Notes under the pieces: generated by a model
The model's input: the letters and a program-made list of their open reading frames with translations, nothing else
The model's database searches: none
Told to the model about the DNA's origin: nothing
Shown here: one piece after another, positions 13,401-25,300 of the stretch
How the letters are laid out: each line of letters opens with the position of its first letter
Position numbering within the stretch: position 1 is the first letter of the stretch
Source of the DNA: Parus major
Taxonomy: Eukaryota; Chordata; Aves; Passeriformes; Paridae
Direction of reading: 5' to 3'
NCBI RefSeq assembly: GCF_001522545.3
Contig: NC_031773.1
Span: 44,560,786 to 44,624,785 of the forward strand
Length of the DNA: 64,000 nt
Position numbers and translations under genes: made by a program

Positions 13401-15230
13401 GAAGAGAATGTCACATAAATTTCTATGTGCTTAACATGCTTTTTCTCAATTTTAGATTTTATATCATCAACCAAATTCACTAATGTTTTATGCCGACAGA
13501 AGCTCCCATGATGGATCCTCAAAAGCAAGTGTGTCCTCTCCAGCCCAGGACAGGAAGGGATTGCAGGATTTGCACTAGATCTGGGAAGGTTGTGAACAGC
13601 ATGATGGCAAAATTAATAGCTCCAGAGATCCAGTTTAGGCACTGAAAACTCCAGAAGTATTTCCAGCATGATTCACAGATCCTGTCCTTAGTGATAACAT
13701 GCCCTGCATTCACTTTATATGAAATGTCCTTATAAACCATACTAACACACGCAGATACAATAGACTGAACGCTGCAGCAACAGAAACGATGACACAGAGC
13801 TTCATTGTGGTGATCTTACAATATTTAAGGGTTCAAAGTTACATGGAAAATTGGTTAGAAAATGTTTTGAAAACCAAATAGTGGTAATGAGACTATAGCT
13901 GTGATGGTCTGAAATAGGTGTCTTTTTTCATGATTTTCTATTAATATCCTGCTTGAATCCACACAGGGCCAGACTGTGTACTGCTTCTGATCTTCTGTGG
14001 ATGTGTGAAAGCCTGCCACAAGACCTTACACAGCTAGCAAGACAGCTGTCCAAAAACCCCAGACAGAAACTCTCCCTGAACTCCAGAAGAGATAAACCAA
14101 TCCTCTTTTCTTCTGGCATGTTACTTCTTACACATCTGAGGAAAAGAGGCAAAGAGGTAACTGGTTCCAATTATTTTGCATGAATTTGCACTGTAAATTA
14201 AAAGTAAAAAATAATAGAAACGGAACAATTTTTTCTAACACCACCATGCTTTTCTAAGAACCACTTATCCAATGGATTCAAGTTAAATTTATTGTTGGCA
14301 TAACGTGCAGCGGACAACAGTCCCTCCTCTTTCTCCTATTTCCCAGGGCAGCTTGTGCCCAGCTAAGACAGACTTCTTGGATTCACCTCCATCAGAAAGA
14401 CTTTGCAACTCTGTGCCACAATTTAGCTCATAAAAAAAAGTCAGAATGCTAAATGTTCAACGTAGAATACTAAACGTTCAACTTAAAATTAGGAGTCACA
14501 TATTATTCTATTATTAAAAATGTTATTTTTCCTGAGCAGAGATTGAATTCACATCTGAGGAAGCCACAGAGAATGAGTTATTTCATCTAAGGGCAGAAAT
14601 AATTTTGCTTCTGGCATATACTTCAAAGCAATTTTTAGAATCTGAAACAGAAATAAGTGATGTACTGTGCTAAAATGCCCCAAATTGATTGCTAGCCTTA
14701 GAAAAACAGGAAGCATGCAGATTTAAATGCCTTTTTAGAGCACAGAATAATCCCAAGTCTTGTCAGTTAAGTGTGCCAGTCCAATTCAAATCTGTTTTAA
14801 ATCACTGTTCAGTTCTATCCTGCACATGTTCTACTTTAGAATTATAGATTTAGTTCAGAATGATATCCCACTGGTTTTGAAATAATGTATTTGCCTTCAG
14901 TGTTTTTAGAAAGAAAAAGCTCTTCAACACGTAATTTTTAGTGTGTTGGAGTCTATCTGAAATCTTCTAAACTGAGTAAGAATATTTCCACTAATACCAA
15001 TAAGATTTGAATCAGACCCACAAAGAATTTTAACCGATAATCAGCATTTGAAACACATTTTCCTTACCAAATTGCATATATTGTCAGTATCAAATATTCT
15101 ATGACACCTTCCATAGATAATTATATAGGTATAGTTACATATACCCAAAACTATAGGTATCTTGCAGAACATTTTATTTTGCAATATACATTTGCACATT
15201 TTGGTCTAAACAGTGACTTCAATGCTCTCA

Positions 15231-15273
15231 TAAATACAGCGTATGTAAATACAGCATATGTAAGTGCAGCATG
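15231..15273 (+). repeat. 15-bp short tandem repeat, about 2.9 copies
   Basis: The units are taaatacagcgtatg, taaatacagcatatg and a shortened, diverged taagtgcagcatg. It is a small minisatellite-like array with no sign of function. Confidence 0.9.
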
Positions 15274-18200
15274 TAATTAAAACTCCTTTATAAACAGACT
15301 AATTTGTTTTTCACATTATGAATGAATGAGTGATAGCATGCAGAACAGTTTGCTATATCCATTAAAAAACAGGTACTTGAAAGAAGAATTTTAAAATATA
15401 GATGAGAATTAGTAATCAAACTGCTAACTTGTTTTCTCTTTCTCTTCTCTGTCCTAATTTTGACCTATCTAGTAGATTTTTCTTGTTCTCTTTCTCACAG
15501 TTTTGACAGTATTTCTAAGTCAGTATACAAAATACTTCTAAATTTCTCATCAGATTTAGCATAATCATATTGCATTATTAAGAGAAAAACTGGACCTACT
15601 GCCATATCTTCAGTTTATTTTAATTTAATTTTATTTCTCAAGGTTCCAGGGGATGAGGGATATAAGGAATGCTAAGAATTACATTTCTTTTATAAGAAGA
15701 ATTATTTGCTTAGAAACTTTTTTCTTTTATTTTGTATAATCACTGTCATTCTTGAGTTATCAGACTTAGTACTAAGACAAGTGAAAGCTGTGCAATACAG
15801 TTAACATCTTTTTAGTATTTTTCTTTTTTCTTTCCTAATATCACTTTGATGACAGTATTTAGTAATCAATTCTTTAAGCTTAATTCGCTTATAGATATGA
15901 TGCTAATTGTACAAGATCTGCTGTCTATGGTGCTGAGGCAGAATTTAATTATAGATGGAGAGATGGGTGGGTTCTTTATTTGTTCCACACTATTGTAACT
16001 CAGTATCAGTATCTGAATATGGGCTTTGGAAGCGTGAATGGCCTTAATGTTTGTAACACAGAAGAATGAAACAGAAGGAGAGCACATACCCAGTAACCAC
16101 GCTTGGTTTCCAAGTGCTGAGAAGAGTGCATAGAGCTCTCATAAAAAGAAATAAAGCTCTCACAAGGAAAACACAACATGACATCTAATTATAATGAGAA
16201 GTTAAAAACTTATTCAAGGCATAATAATCTATGATCATTTAAATCTCAAAAGGTGAAGAAAGGCAACTATATGACACTTTCTAAAGTAATTGTGCTGATT
16301 AATTATGTAGCTGATGTAAGTATTTAAGGCAACTCAATATCATCCTTGGAGTAATAAGAGGCAGAATAGTTTAGACCAAAATACATGACATTATTAAACT
16401 CAAAGAGTTTAATTTAAAAATCTAAAATATTGAAGTATGCATTAAGAGTGTTTACTTCATAAAGATTCCAGGTAAACACCATCAGGAGATATTCTTACTT
16501 CGATGCTGTGTGTACCACATTTTGTGATAGTGGTTTGCTTTCACTGACTGAGAAAAAAATGTTTCCCCATGGCTACTGTTGCTATAGGTGATGTTTCAAT
16601 TGCTGCTTTACTGTGAAAGAATGTTCTTGAGAGAAGGAATATATCAGTTCAGAATTTTCTGAAATCCTAAAATAATCATGTGTGATTATTTCCTGAAATA
16701 ATCATTAAGACACATGATGACACTTGATTGTAATTTGAAATAGGTCCGCTCTAAAATTTTTCTACAAAACTAAATGAGGCATTTAGTACCTTGGTACTTC
16801 TCACCTTATTTTTAATTGAGATTAGTGTTATTTCCATTTCCCTATCATATTCAGTGTGTACCTATATGATAAAAGGCAACACATAATTCAGGCTCTTGTA
16901 GTACCTTATCAAGAGTTTACTCTTAGCATTCCTACATGGATGGTAACCAACAGTGCTCCATCTCTGTTTCACTGTGAAGCATATAAATTAAGCATTTGCC
17001 ATAGAGTAAAAACATGAAGATATAGGATATGGGGGCTGGCTGCTTGTTAAACCACCAAAGCACAGCTGCCTAAATTCTCTCAGAAACCCTTAAGTGACAA
17101 CTGTCCGAGGAGAACTTCCCCTGACAACATGTAGACACCCCATGTAGGCAGATATGGGCTGTCAGTTCCACTGGCATTGCATCACTGAGGGGGTTTTTGC
17201 CCATACTGGAGTGTGCTAAGCTCAGAAGGGGAGCACATCACTCACAAAGGGAATGGGAAAATGGACAGACCATATATCATTTTACAATATGAAAAAAAAA
17301 AAAAAGGTGATGAATATTTATTATTCTGTGGTCATGACATAAAACTACCTCCTAAGGCACAAAAAAACTTGAGGGAGAATAGTTCATGCAGTACATGCTG
17401 CTCTGAGAAATAATGTCTGTTTTTAGCTTTGTGAAAAATGCCTGGTAATACAGGAAAAAACAGCCTTCCCAGTTCCCTGAACCTGTATTTTCAGCACTGT
17501 TTTTCTTCTTTTATGTCGTTACTAGATTTTTTTCTTTTTCAGTGTCTCCTTTCTCTTGCCTATGAAGATGGCATAGCACACCTTTCCAGAGGAGGGGAGG
17601 GGGTGCAATTTTGAGTATCATCTCACTTTATCTTAGGGATATGAACTAGCTAGCAAGTAGGCAGGGGTTATTCTAATTGCTTGGATAGACAGCAAGTGAT
17701 TCAAATAATTGAATATTTATGATTTTAACATTTAACTCCTGGAATTGTTCCCAGAAAAAAAGAGCAAAACAATAAGCTTGGTTATACAAAACCTGTATCT
17801 CATAGTTAGGCTTTCTGATATTTGACATGGTAAAAGGGACAATTAGAGTTTTTTCTACAGCTGAAACATTCAGAATCTCTCATTTCTCATTGTTTTCATT
17901 CATCTAATTTTTTCATGGTTAATAGCAGCTCATTTGTACTGAAGGCTTACAGGTGCATCCACATTAGTGTTTTGGCTTGTCTGGGAAATGTCTCCACAGT
18001 TCCTATTTATGGTGGTTTTGTTCACATCCTGGAGCAATCCTGAAGTGCAATCTTGAAGTGTCTTCCTTCTGGTTAAGATTAAGTGGGAATGTGGGCTCAA
18101 ATGTGAGCGCTATACCTTTGTTTACTTTTACATGATTTACATAATTTTTTATTCCATCATTTTTAAGGTGCCACTAGACTTTCTAAGCCAATATTTTAAG

Positions 18201-18574
18201 ATCCAGCAAGAATCTATATGATACACAGGATTCATTTGAAGGATATCTGGTTTTTACTTTTCCTTAGGAACAGCAGCATTAAACTGCCTCTTAGAGGATT
18301 GCTGTGTAAACAAAAGTTCATTTTTCATTAATTCAACCCATTTATCAGAAACAAAAGTCCCCAGTGACAACTTTATGGTCCAACTCTTTGAAATACCAAA
18401 TTAGAAATAAAAAAGTAAATTAACTTTTAATCATTTGTTATTGAATTCTTTCTATTAAATATTATTATTCAACTATAGTATTTGCTCATATGGAATCCAG
18501 TGAATGCTAAAACTGAATAAACCTACACCTACCTTTCTCCTGATTAAAATTCATGTAAGCTAAGCATAGCAGTA

Positions 18575-18855
18575 TGACAGAGTCACAGAAAATGCTGAGT
18601 TAGAAGGGAGCCAAAAGTCGAACTCGTGGCCTGCACAGCAGCATCCCCCAGAGTCACACCCTGTGCCTGAGAGCATTGTCCAGACGCTCCCCGAGCTCTG
18701 TCAGGCTGGTGCTTTGACCACTGCCCTGGGGAGCCTGTTCAGCGCCCAAACACCCTCTGGGGGAAGAACCTGTTTCTAATACCCAACCTAAACCTCTCCT
18801 GACACAACTTCAGGCCATTCCCTCAGGTCCTATTACTGGTCACCACAGAGAAGTA
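18575..18855 (-). mobile_element. CR1 LINE 3' end (CR1-X-like), minus orientation
   Basis: Read on the plus strand it begins agtcacagaaaatgctgagt (the reverse of the element's 3' terminus). It then passes through cctgcacagcagcatccccc, gagagcattgtccagacgct, gagctctgtcaggctggtgc, ctgccctggggagcctgttc and aggccattccctcaggtcct. These are standard CR1 segments in reverse order. The terminus resembles the tail of the tRNA-Ile SINE 0.9 kb away (19797-19863), which fits a CR1 subfamily that supplied the retroposition signal of that SINE. It is GC-richer than its surroundings and fairly well preserved. Confidence 0.92.
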
Positions 18856-18880
18856 GTATTACAGCTCTCAAGCATGCCTA

Positions 18881-18908
18881 CATATATATATATATTTGTG
18901 TGTGTTTG
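18881..18908 (+). repeat. Alternating TA/TG tract
   Basis: A short catatatatatatatttgtgt tract is followed by gtgtttg. It lies about 25 bp beyond the 5'-truncated end of the reversed CR1 at 18575-18855 and is a mildly repetitive, probably polymorphic tract. Confidence 0.8.
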
Positions 18909-19719
18909 TACCTGATATCCTGATACTTAGATAAATCAAAAGCTGCTCGGGGAGCATTATATTTGAGGAAAAACTTAGATTTAAATTTTAAAAAGCAGGC
19001 ATGGTGGGCCCCAGAGATGTATTTAAACCAAACTAGATTTTTAATTAAAGTTGTACTAAAATTGTATGATGAAATTATTTTTTTGCATGTCTGTGTTTTC
19101 ACATATAGATTGAGGTTTTGCAGCAAGATTTTTCTTTCTTGACAAGCAAATATCTTGCAAACAATTGCACAAGGACATACTTTCTCTGCAGCCACTTAGA
19201 GCCTGACATGTGCCAGAAACACAGATCCCATTATCAAAGCTACAATCTACACGATGCTTTAAAAAGAGACTGCAGATAATATTACATTGATCATCAGAAG
19301 TGTGACACAAACTCCTTGGTGAGTGTTGCCTCTACTATTGACAAATTGGATTCCAGGAGGAAGAATAGAGAATCTTGCCATTCTATGACATATGTCTGGA
19401 GGCATCAATTCTTACATATTTTCTTTAAAAATAAAACCCATAGGAGACAATTAATTTTATTCCTTGTGAGCTGTACAAGATTGATCCAGAGTTCGTTCTT
19501 AAGAGGTCACTTCAGCATGACTTAAATATTAAGAAAGCATATATAATGCCACTAGAGAGGAAGTCAACACTTTCATCCTTGTAAATACATAAACAATAAA
19601 TAGCCGCTAATAAGATCTACAAATGCCAACAAAAGTGAAAATAAGACTTTCCAAGTAAATGCTTTAACAAAGGTCTTCCTTTGATATAAGAAAAATATAT
19701 ATAACTAGAAAAAAGAAAA

Positions 19720-19863
19720 GCCAAGAGATTAGCTCATTTGGTCATAGCATACTGCTAATAACAGCAAGGTTGCAGCTTTGATCCCTGTGTGGGCCATTCA
19801 CTTAAGAGTTGGACTTAATGATTTTTTGTGGGTCCCTTTCAGCTCAGAATATTCTGTGATTAG
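19720..19863 (+). mobile_element. tRNA-Ile-derived SINE with CR1-like tail (TguSINE1-like)
   Basis: The 5' part (19720-19796) aligns along its length with nuclear tRNA-Ile(AAT). It has an A-box region gattagctcatttggtcat, an anticodon loop ctaataa with AAT at 19757-19759, a following acagcaaggt, a B-box region gctttgatccc, and a 3' acceptor side ending gggcca. It runs directly into a CR1-type 3' end: gagttggacttaatgatttt, gtgggtccctttcagctcag, then attctgtgat. This head-to-tail structure is that of the songbird SINE TguSINE1. Substitutions in the B box (gctttgatccc against ggttcgatccc) and a decayed acceptor stem show that it is not a working tRNA gene. Confidence 0.85.
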
Positions 19864-22364
19864 AAAATTATTCTATGTCTCAGGAACTGAGAATATTAGT
19901 TCTATGAATGGTGCTGTTGAAATGCAAAAAATTGGCATCAGATGGTGTCACAATTTTCTGGGTACAAGTGACACCAATGAAAGCTCTAGAACATAAGCAG
20001 TGGAACCACTTTCCAGCCTTCTGAGTTTTGAAATTATTATTGAAACAAAAGACGGAACTCCCTCATGGTGATTAGATACCCAGTTAAGTGTGCGTGTACC
20101 TCCTTGCAAAATTCCTTGTGGGAACAAGATCTGCTTATGGGTTTCATGGAGAATGGATACATTCATAGAATATTCATCTTAGTGAGGTTACATAGTACAC
20201 AGGGAGCATCCAGGAGGTATCTGGGCTTAGGAGGACCTTGGGCTGCAGATACTGGAAGGCTGTAGCATTCTGAAGAGGTGTCACTATGCCACTGTTTTGC
20301 AATTACACGTTTCCCAAAGGCATTCATAATTGGTCAAATATGGCACAGGGCAGTTAGAACTTTACTCTTACTCAGACCAACCATATTATTTTCTGTCCTT
20401 CTGTTTTTGCTAAACTTATGAGAACTTACTCATTTAGGTATCTGACAATTCTGACATATCTTCAGAGTACAGCTTTATATCTTCCCCAGACATTGCCATG
20501 CACATTTTTCTTCTTCAAATGAATTAAGTCCAAGTTCAGTGAACCCTCTGCATAGCTCTAAGGAGATAATGAATCTCTCACTATGTAAACATTAGAAATG
20601 GAAAAAAAGATATTTTCCATTTATTCAGCTGTACTGTTAGAGCTACACTACAATTATAAATATGAACTGAAAAGTCATATACAGAACTTGTATTATCAAG
20701 TGCTAAGTTAGGTGTAACACATAGTGTCTCTGTGGATTTTCAAAGAAATTTTGAAAGTTTCAATTTTATTATATACGGAATTTGTACAATCATTTCTACC
20801 AAAAGGCAGAAATTCTCCCAAAAAGCAAGGAATGTTTTTGATTTTTTTAAACCTATGATTATTTTTTTCATTTCTAATTACAAATCAAATTGGCCACTGT
20901 ATAGAAGTTTTTCAATATAGCAAGAACCAGATGGAAATATTTAATCTTGGTTTACAATAAGATCTACTCAGTCATTCTGAAATCATTCATGAAATTGTCT
21001 CAGATTTATTGACCAAATCCTGCTGAAAAAAGGGCTTTCAAGGCTGGAATCAAAATTCTGGAACTCATAGCATCATATCCATTTTAGAAAATAATTACCA
21101 TGGCTATTCCAGAATGAGGAAGATTGGTGTTCAGTTTTCATCTTTCACTAAACAGCAGCAAAGTTTAAGCTTCCACAAGAACACTACCATCACCAATGTA
21201 CTCTGATATTTGTCACATTTATGTTGTTCAGCTAGAACTGTTTATAAAATATGTAGTTAATTAGCTAATGAGGAAGACTGACTCTACCCTAGTTTTTGGA
21301 TATTCACCAAAGGTAAAGAAGGCTTGTTTTCCCATCCCCATTTTTTTATACAGCTTGAAACAACATAAACAGAGAGGATTGCTACATCAAATGATGTAAC
21401 TAACATTACAACTGGACAGCAAGGAACAGAAAAAAAGAAAGATATCTATTGAGTTGCGTGCAAGAAATAGAAACAAAATTGTCTTTAATTTCATTATGGC
21501 CTTAGGAGAAAACATTCATTCTTTTTTGTTACTGGCTGGTATGTTATACAGAGAGCTTTTTGTTTTTCTTAAAACTGGAAATCACTAATTATACTCAGAG
21601 AACTAAAATTTCTTTATAAAAAGCAGGCACATTTTTGCCATTTCCTTCAGTTCTTATCATCTCACATAAAGCTTGGAAATTTCTGGTGAGCAGAAAGCTT
21701 TCTAAAAGTTACAAAGGAGAAGAAGCAGAAAAGCAATTTAATATGAATAAGAGGACATGACCCAGGAAAAGAAAAATAGATTGAAATGTAAGATAGAATA
21801 TTCTAAATAATGTTACAATTTGTTTAAATGCATTCACCTGGTAGAAGGAAACCATCCTGCAAACAATATTGTGAGGAATTGAAGACTGAGACATCCTAGT
21901 GCTCTTTGCTCATTGCCTTCATCTTGCAATGGCAGTTCTTCTGACTGATGAAGTGATGAAGTTCTCAAGAGCATCCCTCCACAGCTTGGTCAATCTTATT
22001 TACAAAATGTCCAGTGGAAAGATCAGGGAACAATACAAGGCACGGTGACAGCCTAAAGACTAAAACAATATGTCTCTGCAAATGGTTCCTACTACAAGTT
22101 CAGGAGTTATTTTGCTTCTGGCTCAGTAAAAAAACACAAACCAAAAGAGCGAAGCAAAGAGCTTCTAAGATGACAATAAGCTAAATATGAATATTGTCTA
22201 CAGTTGCTCTGCTTCTAGAAATGGCTAAGAATTGTAAATGACACATTAAAGAAAATATTTTTTCTTTTGACCTTATATGTCAGGTTTGTTATTACACCTG
22301 GAAAAAAATAAATTTAGATAAATAGCATTTTTAATTATATTGCTTCTAACAACTGCACTCATAA

Positions 22365-22394
22365 CCTCAAAAGAAGGTTCCTCAAAAGAAGGTC
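22365..22394 (+). repeat. 15-bp tandem duplication
   Basis: cctcaaaagaaggtt is followed directly by cctcaaaagaaggtc, two copies with one final mismatch. Confidence 0.9.
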
Positions 22395-25300
22395 CTTAGA
22401 AAGTCCTTATTGACTTAATATGGTAATATCTGTTGTTCCTTCAGGAAATCATTTTATGATGTGATGAAGCACTTATTTATCTGTGCTGACACCTCTCAAG
22501 GAAGGGGATGCATGGAATTAAATGAAGTGTAAAATATTTTAACAGACAGGTATACAAACATGCATACATTGCAGTAAGCTTTTCATTATGCTTACTTCAG
22601 AGGCAAAAAAGGATTCAGAGAAATAGCTAACTCCTGAACAGACAACAGTGTAACACTCAATGTTTCTAAGGATCCTGAGGGAAATTTTCCCCACCTTTAG
22701 GACAGTCTCTAAAATTTTCATCTCCAGTATCATCACAGAATTTCTCTATTTCCTACCTTCCTCCTTGACTGAGGCCTAAGAATACAGACTTTCAAAATTA
22801 GTAAATATATCTTAACTATTACAAGGGATTTTTTTCCCCTGTATTGTCAACAATACCTAACTGGCTTTATTCACAGTAAGCAAATAATGTGGGTGAAAAG
22901 AGCAGATCCTGTGAAGAACAGCCATTTGAATAAAAGATGGGCAGGCACATGGCTCAACACATGCCTTTCCTCATGTGGTCAGATGGTTCAGAATTTGATT
23001 TGAAAAGAGATAAGCTGTTCATGTCATTCCTTGTTTGATTAACACATCCAGTGCTATATCTGATCACAGAGATTCAAGACCCAGCTGCAGCTTTATTCTC
23101 TCAATATGCTTGCTAAAAATTGCTTTATTTTCATATTACTTTACCATTTTTTAGGAATGTCCACATAGTGATTGACATGTGAGACAGTATGTTTGGAGAG
23201 CAGGTGCACATGAACAACTAAGTGGGTTTAGCCCAGATAATTCCCTTAAGCCTGAGAAAAGACTCAATAACACTGCAGAGGCATTACTGAAGGGTTGGGT
23301 AACACTATCATGAACTTTAAATTTGAATAATATAGTTAATCCCAAGGAGATTACTTTTAAATTCAGGTGGCATGAGATTTAGGGTCATATTGTATCTAAT
23401 ATTTCATGCAAGCACTAGCACAAGCCAATTTCTTGGAGAAAGCATACTGTATACAACAGGAATTGGTTTCATCCACAGATTTCCAGGTGTTGCCTCAGAA
23501 GACCTTTCTGCCACTAGGTTTTTGGACATGTTGACATATTTGTAACACTGAGATATAATTACAATGAGCTTCATGAAATGTGTTGCTTTGAAACTGGAGT
23601 GTGCAAAGACAATAATAGCTAACAAAGAGAAGTTTATAATATTGATCAACCCTACATTTCTCTGTCCCTGTGGGACAGACTGTGTCTTGCCTTGGATAAC
23701 TTTGAAAGGGCTGAAATTAGAAGCAGCAAAAAGAAGGGCAACATAAGGAGACCTCAACATGTTACATCTGCTGGACAAGTTAATTAGAACAAAAATAAAC
23801 TGTATCAGACAGTACTGAGCATGATCCCCAGTAGCAGTTCCTGGAATAGCTCTACTATGTCTTAATAATTACACTCAGTTGAATTTAGCTATAAATTATA
23901 GGGAAAAACAGACAATCTTCACAGATGAAAAGGTTCAAATTAACCTGTTTTGAAGAATGCCTTGGCAGAATGCATTGTAATCAAGAAGATGATGAAGAAA
24001 GATAAAAGAGGGTCTGAATTTGACCTTCACAGCCATTTCATCTGGAAAGAACTCTCAATCAATGACAAGTTGGTACAGACTGGTAATACCCATTTTTTCA
24101 GATATTACCTTGCTCGCTGTTTGTATAAAGAAGATGGCAATGCTTTATCTACCAAATTTGTTGATTATTCTTATTGCATTACAAGCCAATATTTTTCCCT
24201 TTTCTGTCACTTGAAAACCATGTTCTTTTGCTAATTAGTGAGGTTTTGTCAACAGTGTACCACAAACTTGTATACAGCACACCTAAAAAAATGCTCTGGC
24301 AATAAAAGTTACTTTCTTCTTCTTTGTATTCCTTTCATCTTGTATTTCACTTCTACTCACTCCAAAACCTTTTATAACTGAAGAAACAAGGCTTGAAGAG
24401 TCTACATAGACATCAGAGTTTGATCTTTTCATATCAGCTCTTAATATATGAGATACTTGAACAAGAAAGTAATGCTGTGTAATATGTGACCTACTTCGAA
24501 GAGCAGCTTTACTATTGTCACATAAAGAAATATTCCTGCACCAGAATAAATTCTGACTGTATATAGGAATGCAGCATAGCCAAGAATTTTAGGCCTGATC
24601 TCTGAAAAAGGTTTCTAATTTTAATAGGCTGTATTTCTTGATTGTCTCAAAAGAAAAAGACAAAACTGCAAGTTTTTAGCTTTTAAGGCTGCTTTTGCTT
24701 CTGAAATAGGGACTGTGAGACAGAACAATTTGATCAGACACATACTGTAAAGAAAGATCTGGAAACACTTATAGAAGGAATCAAAGGTGTGACTCAAATA
24801 CAATTTTTTCAAAAGTAGAAGAGAAAAAAAATTTAGTCTACACATTAAAGATTACATTTTTGAATTTTACATTCTGGGCTGTTTTAAGGAAATATGTAGC
24901 CTTCTTAAATGTGTTAAATAATAGCTCTCACAGACAGAGAACATGCTATATAGAAGCATATTAAGGTCCTTTCCAGTGGAGACAGACTTTCTAACTAAGA
25001 GATAAACTCAGTGAATACTTCTCACCACTGCAAGAAGATGAGAGGAAAAACTGTATCCTCTTCTACAATGAATGGCATACTGAATTTATTGAAAATGTAC
25101 AGATTTTCATGGACTGAAAATAAAGATTGTAATGCAATTACCTTCAGACATCTGCTGATATTTTTGCTGCATACATGAAGCTGAGTACAGACCTATTTTG
25201 ATCTGAAACAGAACCAGAACCTCTGCAGGACTGTCTTTTTAATTTCATGGCCCAATTATACTTGGGACAAGAAGACATAATGAAATTATATGGGTTAGAG

